A stretch of 64,000 nt of DNA, from positions 157,433,850-157,497,849 of the forward strand of contig OX465283.1 in assembly GCA_949987705.1 (NCBI GenBank), in the 5' to 3' direction. The translations under genes and the position numbers were made by a program. Under the pieces are notes generated by a model. That model made no database searches. It was not told where the DNA came from and saw nothing but the letters and a program-made list of their open reading frames with translations. Shown piece by piece: positions 32,905 to 43,559 of the stretch. The stretch's first letter is position 1. Each line of letters begins with the position of its first letter. The stretch comes from Thereva unica (lineage: Eukaryota; Arthropoda; Insecta; Diptera; Therevidae).

Positions 32905-33250
32905 TGAACCACATTCAGGTTTTTATTAAGTGATGATCAAAACTCGTCTTGCTCTTGTTCTTCTTAAAATTACCAGGTCGCCAGCATATGCATATTATTT
33001 CTAGGGCTTTTTTCAATTACTATAAGCCATTGCAGTGGGACAGCCCTCTTCCCTCCTACTAGCCCTAATTTTACAGCTTCCAAGATCAGCATGAATATCT
33101 TCGGTTTTCAGCATGCCGAACATTGCCTCCACCTCCACGTCAAGGATTCTAGGATTGTTCTATTCGTTATGGAATTCAAAGTGCCTTCTATGTCTAGAAA
33201 GGTCACTCCTGTCGCTATTGGTTATAATATGTGCAATGTTCAACGGTTCG
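32905..33250. other. Unassigned sequence
   Basis: A plus-strand frame of 103 codons (33113-33424) overlaps the LINE RT on the opposite strand and is taken as its shadow. Confidence 0.3.
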
Positions 33251-33257
33251 AACCACT

Positions 33258-33490
33258 TCACTGAGCGCATTTTCCGTGGATTTGTCTTTGCTGTGGCCCG
33301 TGGGTATGCTCGGCTTTGTACAATGGTGCTTGCTCGAGGGCTCTTCTTAACTCTATTAGTTCGATTATCCGTTCCAAGGTCTTCAGCAGAAAAGAGGAGA
33401 GACTTATCGACCTGTAATCTTTAGCTATGTGATCTGCTCTTTTCGCGGCTTTCGGTGTAAAGGTCACATTCGCTTTCCAAGGTCAAACTT
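33258..33490 (-). pseudogene. LINE reverse transcriptase N-terminal fragment
   Basis: The minus strand reads VTFTPKAAKRADHIAKDYRS, then ISLSSFLLKTLERIIELI and QAPLYKAEHTHG. This corresponds to the RT fingers landmark FIPKxGK......DYRPISLxSFxLKxxERxI and the following Q.A. block of LINE ORF2. Arg replaces the usual Pro in YRPISL by a shift (YRSISL). The fragment is bounded by unrelated sequence, and a MITE lies about 220 bp upstream at 33711. Confidence 0.85.
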
Positions 33491-33710
33491 GTGGAATGTG
33501 GCCGAGAAGAAGGCTACTTCCTTTAAATGGGGCTGCACTATCCAAGGGAGAATTGGAGAGTTAGTTATTTTTCTGTAGCATCCAGATACAGATATAAGAT
33601 ACCATCAGTTTCGGCTGAATTATAGGGTGAGAAATTATCGATTGCATAAACAATTTTCTCACCTGCCACTAGCTCCACTGATTCACTGTTCCGAGTGTAA
33701 CCCTACCTGG

Positions 33711-34165
33711 AGCGCGTTCAAAAACCTTACTATGGTTAACCATGGTTAACTATGGTAAACTTTTGTCGTTCAAAAACTCCGTGGTTAACTACAACATAAC
33801 CACGAGCATAACTTTTTGGCGTTCAAAAACTCCCGTGGTTAACTATTGTGTAGTTAAATTTTAAGCGATAGTTAAGAAGAAGAAGAATAAAAACAATTGT
33901 TTGACATTTGTTTTAATGTTAATAATGAACAAATCAAAGTGGGATTTGTGAGATTATTTTAAATAAATAATTATTGGAAATAATTGAGGCAAATAGCCGA
34001 CACTATTTTATGGAAATTTTTTTTAAATTTTCTTTACCACGTAGTTAACCACGGTGCGTTCAAAAACCTCCATGGTTAAACATAAACTTTCGTGGTTAAG
34101 TGAAGTGATGTAGCATAACCACAGCTTACCTCGTGGTTTACTATAGTAAGGTTTTTGAACGCCCT
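33711..34165. mobile_element. MITE with GCGTTCAAAAACCTTACTAT termini
   Basis: The ends AGCGCGTTCAAAAACC and, inverted, AGGGCGTTCAAAAACC continue through TTACTATRGTWAACCA. CCTGG flanks both sides (33706-33710 and 34166-34170), a candidate 5-bp TSD. Subterminal copies of CGTTCAAAAACTCC and GTGGTTAACTA repeat several times on each side, often with GGTTAACC palindromes. No coding capacity. The superfamily is not assigned. Confidence 0.88.
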
Positions 34166-34342
34166 CCTGGTCGCATTTATCGGTGTCCTCTTGAGCGTCT
34201 TCCGTACATACGGCGAAGTCCTTATTTACCAATTACTGCAGTGTTGGAGTTCTCTACTTAAGATCTTGCCTAGTCTAGCAGAATCTCTAATTCTAAGATA
34301 GATTTCGCAATATTCCTGTGAGTTCTTGCTTTTAGCTGTTCG

Positions 34343-34749
34343 CAGGGCTGGCGCTTGGATTTTTTGCACCCGGTGCAGCATGTCATATTGCGCCCCATCA
34401 GCTCTTCATTTTGTGATCACAATGAAGGACAATGGAAAAAGATACCATCAATTGGTGGATGGGAGAGATAATTTTCATAGTTTGCGCAAAAGTCTTGACA
34501 TCAAATTAATATAACAAAAAAATTGATACCACAAGGTGTATATGTATATTATAAGAAGAAATAGTCTGATTTGCCCTTGTCCACATAACCTAGTAGGCAA
34601 GACAATAAATGCGTATTTTTTAACGAGATTCCCCCTGAGGCTTTATACTAGAAAGAGTTTCTAGCTTACTACACCAAAGCCATGCATGCTCCTGTTCAAT
34701 TGCGCCCGGTGCAAGTACACCATTCGCACCTAGTAAAGCGTCGCCCCTG
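34343..34749. mobile_element. hAT-type MITE with GCTGYTCG TSD (407 bp)
   Basis: The left end is CAGGGCTGGCGCTTGGATTT and the inverted right end is CAGGGGCGACGCTTTACTAG. GCTGTTCG (34335-34342) and GCTGCTCG (34750-34757) flank it, a TSD with one mismatch. CACCCGGTGCAGCATGTCAT inside the left end and GCGCCCGGTGCAAG inside the right end form a longer inverted pairing. Relatives are at 13.5 and 23.24 kb. No coding capacity. Confidence 0.87.
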
Positions 34750-34759
34750 GCTGCTCGGA

Positions 34760-36125
34760 TGGCATTTTTAGATTTGCAGAGACGGTTCCTTTTTGCTGCG
34801 GTTGATTGGACATGTTTCTTCGAATAAGTCCTCCAAGTTCTTAGTAAATCTGTCCATTGCTTCCTCTGACAGTTAATGAATATGTAGGCCAGAGCTCAAG
34901 TGAAAGTGGATGTACTGCCTCGAAAAGGCTTTTCATGCGAAAACTAAATACATATATTATATTAGAGCTGTTAACTTTAAGCTTTTAAAACCCCACCCGA
35001 CTAGCATTAAAAAAGGGTATTGCCTCATACAGCCTGTGGGCCTCCTGTGGCTACTTTTTTAAAAGTAAAGTAATACCCTTAAGCTCCCTTATTCAAAGCA
35101 GTTAGTATTTGTTGTTGCATTGCTTCATATTTCGGTTACAGAGGGCAAGCAGCATTCGACGTGATTAGTACTCAGTTGGGGGACCCGTGGAGGACTCGTC
35201 CGGTACAGGCTCGCCTTTCGATGTGTCCTGTTATTTATAAGTATAAACAAAAGTACGCCGAAGTCACCCGATGTAAAGTCAACATTTTTGATAAGGTGTA
35301 GGTGATCTGAGATCCTATTAGCAGAGGGACCTTCGCCCCCATATTCTCCTGATAAGGCACCATCAGACTACAATCTTCTCATCTGGCTGCAAAACTTCCT
35401 TGTTGGAAATGACTACGCAAATTCTAAGCTCTCGAACTAAGCACCATTACCTGAAAAACGTCATACACATTGCACCATTATCTGAAGAACGTCATACAAA
35501 GAGTGTTTCTGGAGCTTAGAACTGCTATATACAAAAGAAAGCGTACTTACTACACAATGTAGTAAGTGTAGTACACATGTACAAATACAATTTCCGTACA
35601 TTCAATAACTTTCATTAATTTTAAACGTTTTTCGACTCTCTCCACTCTCCGTTCACAATAAACTATACAAATTTATTGTAAAAATTCATTTGAAACCTAA
35701 GAAGCAAAAATTCCCATTATTCGTTGCTGCACTAAATGAACATTTTATGTGTATTCGCGAGGAATCAATTATTTAAGCCAAATTGGGAATGCATCGGTGT
35801 GAAATCAAAGGAAACTTTCCGTTATTGCAAAATCTGCAAGGAAATTTATCGATCATGAGCAACTCGTGTTTCTATTGACGTGCAACTAAATGCGAAATAC
35901 TTAATCCGCTCCTGGATATCCTAAAAATTTAAATATATAGAATTTTCAGGTAAACACAAATTGTTTTTTTTTGTTTTGGGAGTGTTTGTGAAATTAATTA
36001 ATGCTTGTGAAAAGAAGGTGTCAGTTTGTACTAAATAATGCTTTTTTGTGCCACGAGAATTTATTTTTAGTTTATTTGATTGTCCAAGTGATCAAGTTTC
36101 AGTTATTTAGTAATTACCCAGCGGG
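34760..36125. other. Unassigned AT-rich sequence with small repeats
   Basis: It contains a 31-bp tandem duplication at 35441-35502 (GCACCATTACCTGAAAAACG, then a diverged second copy). A short hairpin is at 35546-35570 (ACTTACTAC against GTAGTAAGT). A GGGTATTGC / GTAATACCC inverted pair lies at 35014-35080. No gene was recognised. Confidence 0.4.
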
Positions 36126-36129
36126 AAAT

Positions 36130-37255
36130 GGAGTGCTCCAATAGCCATGTTTGAGCACTCCTTAAAATGTGTCTTAATAGGTAGATGGAGGAGCAAAGTG
36201 TGCTATCGCTAATGAGTTTGATGGCGCGGTTTTGCACCTTGTGTAGCCAAAAGCCAAGGTGGTTTTAGGGGCGCCCGCCTAGATATACCAGTTGTATTCA
36301 AGGAGGGGTCGAAGGAGACTTGTAGATTGTAGCTAGGCCAGCTGGCTGAAGGAGAAACTTGCATCTCTTAATGAATCCGAGGCATTGATACGCTTGTTCG
36401 GAGATTTGGAATATGTGACTATTCCATTGAATATCATTGGATAGAGTCACACCCAGGATGTTAAGAGATGGGTCAGCTGGAACCCGGTGCGCCTTGCTGC
36501 ACCCATAAGCCAATAGAATGGCGTGCGCCAAAACAATCGGGAATCTCAAAATCGCTTTTTAATTGGCAGTGAGAGTCCCAAATCCCACAACGATTCGTAC
36601 ATTCGAAAAGAAAAGTGTCCCTACGTTCAATTAAAACTTTAAATCATCCGCTTATTTATATGTATTCCCAATCACAATTCAACGGTCTCACTGCCACTCT
36701 TGTCGTGGTTAGTTGGAAGGAGTGTTGTTGCCCGTAAACGAATTTTGGAGGGGTAATTACTATGCACGTGGGCTCGCCCACTGAAATAGCGGGCAGGTCG
36801 GTACAGGTTGGTGGAGATAAGGCAGTACTTTGTTTTGATGCGTTGAATTCGACCCGATTCTTGCGGCCCCAATCAAGAATAAGTTTGATGAGAGAGCTGG
36901 ATATGAATTCACGGTCTAAGTACAAGGTCTGGCCCGTGCTTGGTCTAACGTTGGCGTAAGAATGACGCAGAGTACTGTCAGCGGCGAGACTGTGGATTGG
37001 TGGTGATTGAGAGCAAATCGTCATGAATATTAGAAAGAGAGTAGTCGAGAGGATCGATCCTTAGGGAACGCCGGTCGAGATGGAATGTGGGTTGGATTCA
37101 ATGCTATCCAATAATGGCCAGAAAGAAAGCTCTCAATCCAGTTCGTAAGAACTGAGTCGATACCAATAGCTTGGAGTTTAGACAGTAGAGTGTGTTGCCA
37201 TACTCTGTCAAAAGCCTTGGAAATATCTAGAGCAACTAGACTACTTCTGCTATAA
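36130..37255 (-). pseudogene. LINE reverse transcriptase remnant (family 2, best copy)
   Basis: From 37250 downwards the minus strand reads ALDISKAFDRVWQ, LLSKLQAIGIDSVLTNWIES, a degraded GVPQGSILS block, then DSTLRHSYANVR at the YADD position, SLIKLILDWGRKNRVEFNAS, ILGVTLSNDIQWNSHIFQIS, AYQCLGFIKRCK and IYKS. It closes near 36130-36290 with an RP.LEY-like segment. This is an almost complete RT palm, thumb and connection with frameshifts near the GVPQG block and about 36550. The catalytic YADD is lost. An insertion-like GGTGCGCCTTGCTGCACCCA segment lies at about 36484. The family differs from the RNase H-bearing LINEs elsewhere in the window. A second copy is at 15.0-15.43 kb. Confidence 0.88.
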
Positions 37256-37259
37256 ACTA

Positions 37260-37640
37260 AAGTTCTTTGCTAGCGTTCTCTATACTTTCAGTATCACTTT
37301 CACTGGTTGAAGAATACATCTTCACCAATAAAAAAGGTATAACTCAGTCACTTAGACACTCACTAATGATGTGATCTGAAACTCACCTAAAGTAGCACTG
37401 ATAACGCATATGTGTGGAGAGAAGGAAGCGCCAACCCGTAAGAACAGATTCTAGCATGGCAATGCTCAGTAGAGTCATCCTTTCACTTGTGCTTGGAGGG
37501 TATCCTGCAAGCAGGGCCGGCTTTAGGTATTTTGGCGCTCCGTGCGATATATTTTTAGGCGCCCTTAAATTTTTTGATATTTCTTTTCGATAGATTACCT
37601 ATGTTATTTTGCACTAATTATACAATAACCCGAGTAAAAT
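37260..37640. other. Unassigned sequence
   Basis: Nothing recognised. The phrase AGGGCCGGCTTTAGGTATTT near 37514 resembles the start of a hAT-like terminus, but no partner was found. Confidence 0.3.
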
Positions 37641-37644
37641 CGAA

Positions 37645-37830
37645 AGATGGCCTTACAACGGGCGAACACTGGCCGCTTAGGAGCACTTGCGGGCTCACGA
37701 CGCCCAATCTGACCAAAAAAAATTTCAATGGCCGAGAACTAAGCTGTTCCCACGGGCATACGACGGCAACTGTGAACAAAAAAAAAGAATCTGTAAAAGA
37801 AATGTATTGTTGAAGCAAAAATCGCGCGGG
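37645..37830 (+). mobile_element. GTTGTAAG-family MITE, left part
   Basis: The end ATGGCCTTACAACGGGCGAA and the following ACTGGCCGCTT match the inverted right ends at 41.75 and 43.5 kb. The interior GGGCATACGACGGCAACTG and AAATGTATTGTTGAA match 41.6-41.67 kb. The right side is not seen. A tRNA-like SINE head begins immediately after it, which suggests a junction or insertion. Confidence 0.7.
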
Positions 37831-37844
37831 GGCGTGAAGGTTTC

Positions 37845-37912
37845 TCAAAGCGAAGAGGAATGGTAGCCAGACGCCTCACCCCTAGGCTATCGAGGCCCCC
37901 GTACGCAACTGA
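37845..37912 (-). mobile_element. tRNA-derived SINE head (degenerate)
   Basis: The minus strand reads GGGGCCTCGATAGCCTAGGG, containing a perfect A box (TAGCCTAGGGG), then GTGAGGCGTCTGGCTACCAT. The promoter head matches the copy at 58638-58710, but the B box is degraded (TTTGAGAAACC where TTCGAATCC is expected). It is a pseudo-tRNA or SINE fragment rather than a functional tRNA. Confidence 0.65.
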
Positions 37913-37989
37913 TACACCTAGGATTATGCATACTTGCTTTCGCTTTAAGCAAACAGCCATTATGTAAAAGCCCATTATAGTTTATATAA

Positions 37990-40305
37990 CTAAAAAGTTC
38001 TGCAGCAATATCGGGTTTGTTCAGCAGAGTAACTTACCTGTATTTCACAGGGTGTTGCAATTGCACCCCCACAATCTGCTAAATACAAAATAAACAAGTA
38101 AATCTGGACGGTAACCTGAATTAACAAACACAAGAAATATTTCAGTGCAGTTTAAAATGACATAGTCCACGCTTTATCTGATTTAACTTAAGTCCACTCT
38201 AGTGAATTAGCATTATTTGTGCTTGTACACGATGTTATCTAGAAAGAGGAGGTATAAAATTTACTGAATTTAAAGTCCGTGCTGTATGAAACATAAAAAT
38301 ATAAAAAAAAATTGGGTCAAAAAAAATCTCCTCTTTTTAACCGAAAATTCCGCTCCAAGGCAGAAGGTCGGACAAAATATAGTATATTTGCCAACAGAAT
38401 TTGTGCCCCACAAAACCCGCTTTGCTCTTGCAGAGTTTGAAATTTTATCCGTTCGTTTGTTGCCCTCAGCGCTGTGATGATATGTAATAAAAGTAGCTGC
38501 AAAAATACTTCAGCCAATGCCCAGTGAGCAGTGACAGCTTGCATCTGCCCAGCTTAGGCAAAAACTGGACACTTCCCGGCCACATTCGCACAAAGGTACA
38601 CACCAGGTACAAAAGCAACAACCCAGCTCCTCATTACGCCAGCACAGAAACTTTTCTCATTAGAAGTCTCTTTTCCTCCTGTTTTGCAAAAAAAATTGAC
38701 ACAAGTAATTAAAACCGAAAACCCCATTCAGATAGCGCCACTGTGCAGGGATTTTAATCACGTCGCTACATCTTGCATCAGGTGTATAACGATTTCCTGC
38801 TCGCAATCATTTTTCTCTCACCACCTTCGCTGTGTGACCTTGTAACCGTTGCAGCCTCGTCCCTCCCCCGCCAGAGCTGGGGGACCCAGATTGCAGTGCA
38901 GCCACGTTCCAGGGAAGCCCCACAATTAAGCACTTATAGCAGCTCCTAATTGGAGCAGACATGCGGGTTAATCAACTGTGCGAAGCCAGTGCAACTGTGC
39001 ATCAAAGTCGGTGATGCGCCCCCACTGGTATCCGACACCGACAATTACCATGTGCTGTGTTGCAGCGACCGCACTATCCCCAAGTTCAAATAACAATGTA
39101 ATGTTATCCTTTGTCTTGGCCACACACACGATGTAGCAGCACATACTGATCCTTGAATATTCAGGAGCGTATTCACAAATTGAATTCCCAGCATGAATAC
39201 CAGACCAGAGAGATCTCCAGTCCAAGAGGGTGCTCCTACGGCAGCGAGGCTTTCATTTATTCATATGGGAAAACGGTGAGTCCTGGGCCCCATGTTTGTT
39301 ATCACACGGGCGTGTGTGTGTGTGCTACCCTCTGTCGAGGAGCGCCAGCTTTACTTTTCAGAAAGACATCTGAAGCTGAAGTCAAGTCCTTCAATTCAAC
39401 CGCATCATATAACTCGGGGGCGAAAGTACGTACTTGGCTTCAATATCTCTCTCTTTCGGCACAATGCAGGGGCGGGGGTAGGGGCGGTTCGGGGCAACCT
39501 TATCTCGGAATCAGACCCCCCGAGGGTATGAATTCGTATGAGCTGAGAAAACTGAAAATTCTTGAAAGGATCTCTTTTTTCATTGTCCTTTTGCCTCATC
39601 ACATTCAGACGGTTCTTTATATTTACTTAAAGGCATTCAGAATCCCGTTATATGATTATCGGATTCAATTGCAACACTTAACATTTGGCTTTGAGCCAGC
39701 TGAAGGAATTTCGACAGTGCGAGGACGAGACGTGGGAGAGTTCGTTAGCTGGAAATCTCCTCTCCAATTGAGAGGTTCCGATCGATACGCGGCGAGTGGC
39801 GAGTAATGCAAACATTTAAATTTCTCGATGAACGTCGTCGCTTGTTTCAGAGCGTTTCCTTTTAGGTGATTGCGTTTCTGGGTAAGGATCAGCAGGATTC
39901 GAGGTGGGCTTTATGTTTCTGCGGAAAATTGAAAACGTTGTTTGGAGCACCGAGCACTTACGGGACCGCAGATTTTGGTGAAAGGTTTGGCTGAAGACAA
40001 GTGTGTGAGTAAATTGAATATTTGTAAAGAAACTGCCTGACTGACTGTTCGTGGATAGGACGACGCTGGCAAATGAAGCAGTTCAGGTTTACGGCTTTGG
40101 AATATTACAAAATGGCTCAGTAATCAGTTCGAGAACTTTTTACACTTACAGATTACAGGAAGCTTAACTGATGAAGGGCAGAACTTTTTGCTAGGCTGTG
40201 AAAAAATGTGTTATGGGACTTGCACAGGAAATTTTACAGTTTGAGAAGAAGTTTTCGTTGTTACCCTATCAGCATTTCTATGGTCAGTAAATGGAGGGTC
40301 CTAGT
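37990..40305. other. Mostly unassigned, partly GC-richer sequence
   Basis: No transposon ends or exons were recognised. There is a GT microsatellite near 39310-39324. A long frame at 39153-39806 is listed separately. The block may be unique DNA. Confidence 0.35.
39153..39806 (+). CDS. Long open frame of unknown nature (217 codons)
   Basis: This is the longest stop-free stretch in the window. It opens with TTG, and the first in-frame ATG is near 39529, so a conventional start would give only about 92 residues. The peptide has a Cys-rich patch produced by a GT microsatellite, a Gly-rich patch (CRGGGRGGSGQ) and a hydrophobic stretch ISFFIVLL near residue 140. No domain is recognised. Possible readings are a chance frame, part of an exon entered by a splice acceptor, or an old element. 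Confidence 0.15.
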   Translation: MNIQERIHKLNSQHEYQTREISSPRGCSYGSEAFIYSYGKTVSPGPHVCYHTGVCVCATLCRGAPALLFRKTSEAEVKSFNSTASYNSGAKVRTWLQYLSLSAQCRGGGRGGSGQPYLGIRPPEGMNSYELRKLKILERISFFIVLLPHHIQTVLYIYLKAFRIPLYDYRIQLQHLTFGFEPAEGISTVRGRDVGEFVSWKSPLQLRGSDRYAASGE

Positions 40306-40312
40306 CACAACT

Positions 40313-40768
40313 GGGTGACTTCGTAAATGCCAATAAACTGTGTCAAAAAGTATTAATGCAGTCAAGTCAAAGTTCAGTAAAAGCCTAGACAAAGTTGTGC
40401 AGTTTTAAATTTGACATTTATGAAGTTTACTTTTTTTTACTTTTTTACAAAATGGATAACAAAGTTATTCTAATCAGCTCTACAGCTGCAGAAAACATTA
40501 AGTGGCCTACAAATACAAGACAGGTTATGGAGGAATTTTTCAATTTACGTAAAACGCCTATTTTCCTTTTGTCATTTTGCGTTTATTCCGCGCACTTTGC
40601 CGATTTTTTACACTTTGCATCATAGCTATTCATGATGCCGAAATTCCCATTTCAATGCAAAGTTTTGGCGTTTACGATGCAATTATGAATACACTGCTTT
40701 AAAACTGTCACATTTATGAAGTCTTGACTTAAACCGACTGCTTAAATTTTACACTTACGAAGTCACCC
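40313..40768. mobile_element. MITE with GGGTGACTTCGTAARTG termini
   Basis: The left end GGGTGACTTCGTAAATGCCA and the inverted right end GGGTGACTTCGTAAGTGTAA match for 17 bp with one difference. Subterminal copies of CATTTATGAAGT occur inside both ends. The TSD is not clear. No coding capacity. Confidence 0.8.
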
Positions 40769-40971
40769 ACACCCTTCTCAGACCACAACTATTTGTCCAG
40801 AAGCCAGAATCTCATATGAACCGCGAGAGAACCAACTGGGAACAATTCATAGAAGTTCCCAAGGTGAAACTTATGCACCCAGAAATTGATGCACCCAGGT
40901 TCCAAACATGATTAAATTGTCAATACTATAAATGCCGCGTTTCCCACATCCCGAGGAAAATTAAAATACGA

Positions 40972-41055
40972 CTTTACAACGGGGGGGGGGGGGAGGGGAG
41001 GGAGGGGCATATGATTCCTTAAAAAGCCAAGCGGCCAATGTTCGCCCGTTGTAAG
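40972..41055. mobile_element. Minimal GTTGTAAG-family MITE with poly-G core
   Basis: CTTTACAACGGG at the left and CCCGTTGTAAG at the right form an inverted pair around an 84-bp element. A run of about 13 guanines starts at 40981. The right half AAGCGGCCAATGTTCGCCCG matches the longer copies at 37.65, 41.7 and 43.5 kb. Confidence 0.75.
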
Positions 41056-41059
41056 GTTA

Positions 41060-41550
41060 TTTTTAGAGTTATAGTCTAGTCGTAGAGTTTTTGACTATTT
41101 TAAATGGGAGCACATACGGGGCTCATGACGTAACGGGACTTGTAACGTAACGGGCAAGTCTGCTGTTAAACACAAAACTAAACGCCGACGCGCAGCAAAG
41201 CACTAATAAAAAAATCCGGTGCATGCCTGCGAAAGCCAGTCGTAATGAGACAGTGGATCAGAGTTAATTCCCATGGCTGAAGGCTGGACGGAACGATAGC
41301 AGCGTTGATCATATGTCATACAGGCAGACTAACAAATTAGACAAGCCACGGGGAGTTGATCCAGGAGTACATCGACGTGGATATACAAGAGACCAAACGG
41401 GCTACCGTTACCGGAACTCGCTAAGCTTTAATTTCCTCTCTTTTCCCTCCCCTCGATGGTGGTACTCGTACAATATGAAATTTGAAGTAATAAAACTAAC
41501 AAAACGTAACAGGAGTATTTAATTGAACCTTGGGCATCTCTGAGGTGACT
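41060..41550. other. Unassigned sequence
   Basis: No recognised feature. Two frames of 69-75 codons overlap on opposite strands. Confidence 0.3.
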
Positions 41551-41554
41551 CGGC

Positions 41555-41772
41555 ACTACCGACTTTACAACCTTGACCAAAAGATTCAAATGGCCAAGTA
41601 CTGAGCTGATAGGCATACGACGGCCAATTTGAGCTAAACAAAGAACCTCCACCAAATGTATTGTTGAATGTGCTTTATGGGAACTTGATCATTTTCGTTA
41701 TGTACAATGGTCCTTGTAGAATGGATTAGCTTTCAATCACGGTCGGTGTTCGCCCGTTGTAAGACCATTTTG
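41555..41772. mobile_element. GTTGTAAG-family MITE
   Basis: The left end has GACTTTACAACCTTGACCAA and the right end TGTTCGCCCGTTGTAAGACC. The interior GGCATACGACGGCCAATTTG and AAATGTATTGTTGAATGTG match the copy at 37.65 kb. Confidence 0.7.
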
Positions 41773-41779
41773 TAGGTCA

Positions 41780-42945
41780 GGAGAAAAATACCTTTGCTTT
41801 TACTACTCGTGCTTGTCAGTAATAGCTAGTCACTATTCTTGTGACCATCAGCTCTTCTGGTATCCAACCAACGCCAGAAAATATTGATGCAGTAAGGCAG
41901 AGCGTATGTGAAGACCTCTCGTCGATGCTATCTGCTTTTCCAGCCTTTGAGAATGGTATGAAAAAGGCTAGAAACCTGCTCATTTACTCTTGTGACCTAC
42001 TTTTTATACAGTCACAATTCAATTTGTCTCAAGATGAGACTCACTACACACACTTGTGGTAGCGCTGTGACTGCTTTTAGACTGAGAGTTCAAGTTTGAT
42101 GTTGATGAGCGCAAAATCTGGATTAAAACGACTATTAAGAAGTTGTTGCAAAAAGCATCCTGTGGAGAGAAAAGCTCATATTTTCAGTTTTTTTTCTTAT
42201 TTGTGAAAGTCTAAGTTTAGATGCCATCCTTTATCCTACCACTCTGCTATGTTGTAAGTTATGGTACAATGTCTAGAAGTAAGCTTAGCTCAAAGATAGA
42301 AAAAGGATATGATAGATTAAGGGTAGTCTGGGTAAAGTTTGTCCGTAATCAACATCAAATATTTACCAAAAATAACATCCTAGTGTAAGCTAAAAACGAG
42401 CAAGGAAAAGATGAACTAATTAGTCAGTTCAAAATTATAATTATGTAAAAAGGAAATTTAAACAAAACATTTGAGGTGTTTAGAATATTTTACTGCTACA
42501 TCTGTTCGTCCATTATTGAAGTTATATTACCTACAACGATTAGACCAAATTCACTTAGTCTTGGCGCAGTCGCGATCGTTTATTTAGCGAAACCCAGAAC
42601 CATTTTTGTCGATATTTTGTCGAAGATCGTAGGAACATGTATGTATAAGATTCGTGTACTCACTAACTTCGAGCCGCTGTATACAAACTTCTTTTATTTA
42701 TGTGTCATGGATAATTAGACTGGTTTCATATGGTTTTCGTGAACTTTTAAGTTTCAGGTTTTTTTTTATTATTCTATGATTTTAAGAATATTGCTATGAT
42801 ATTGCTAATAATATTAATTGGATGGTGGGATAATTATTTTAATATAGATTTTAAATTAAATTTACCACCAAACACGCAGTAAACATGTTTCAGCTGCTAC
42901 TGGTTCAGCTGCTAGAGGTTTCATGGTTTTGTATAGTCTGGGATA
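41780..42945. other. Unassigned AT-rich sequence
   Basis: Frames of up to 80 codons occur without recognisable content. Confidence 0.3.
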
Positions 42946-42950
42946 TTCAG

Positions 42951-43059
42951 GGGTGGTAGCACAAAAGTCGTTTCAAGCTCCTGCTTCGAGGTTTCCATTG
43001 AATTTTCCCATTTAAAACTGGTAACAATTGAGTTGAAACGACTTATATGCTGCTAACCC
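42951..43059. mobile_element. Small palindromic MITE (109 bp)
   Basis: The left end GGGTGGTAGCACAAAAGTCG continues with TTTCAAG. The inverted right end is GGGTTAGCAGCATATAAGTC, continuing GTTTCAAC. The whole element can fold into an imperfect hairpin. No coding capacity. Confidence 0.7.
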
Positions 43060-43339
43060 AGCAAAGCAGCAGACATCATCAGTTCCATTAGCTTGACAAA
43101 GGTCTCTAGGGGCTTCTCGGTGCATGAGAGCTTATTGTTGCTTATGAAGCGCCTATACCGTCTCTTTAGATGTTGACCAACAAAGGTAGTGGTAAAGAGC
43201 AGTGAAAAAACTAATTTTGGGATGCGAAAGTTACACAAACTCACCGCGTCAACACCAACAACCAAGTGTACGGTGCCTTCACAAACCGACGAAAATTATC
43301 AAGATCCCTCAAACCACACTCAACAATACATTAGAGCAG

Positions 43340-43535
43340 ACTAGTTTGATGGCTCAAATTTGCCGTCGTATGCCCGTGCGTACAGCTCAGAGCTCGGCCT
43401 TCTACATCTGATGGTCAATTTTGGCCGTCGTGCGCCCATATATTCCCCCGTGAAAATAGTTAAAAACTCTACGGCCATCATATGCGCTTTAAAAAACAAA
43501 GCGGCCGTTTTTCGCCCGTTGTAAGACCATTTTTT
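43340..43535. mobile_element. GTTGTAAG-family MITE
   Basis: The right end GCGGCCGTTTTTCGCCCGTT and GTAAGACCATT match the other family members. GCCGTCGTATGCCCGTGCGT on the left and GGCCGTCGTGCGCCC in the middle are variants of the internal GGCATACGACGGC motif. The left end is not well defined. Confidence 0.65.
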
Positions 43536-43559
43536 ATGTTTATTCCGGTTCGTTTGTCC

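Noticed and set aside
33113..33424. Plus-strand 103-codon frame
   Set aside because: It is the antisense shadow of the LINE RT fragment on the minus strand.
37510..37560. hAT-like terminus near CAGGGCCGGCTTTAGG
   Set aside because: The sequence resembles a hAT end, but no inverted partner or 8-bp duplication was found nearby.
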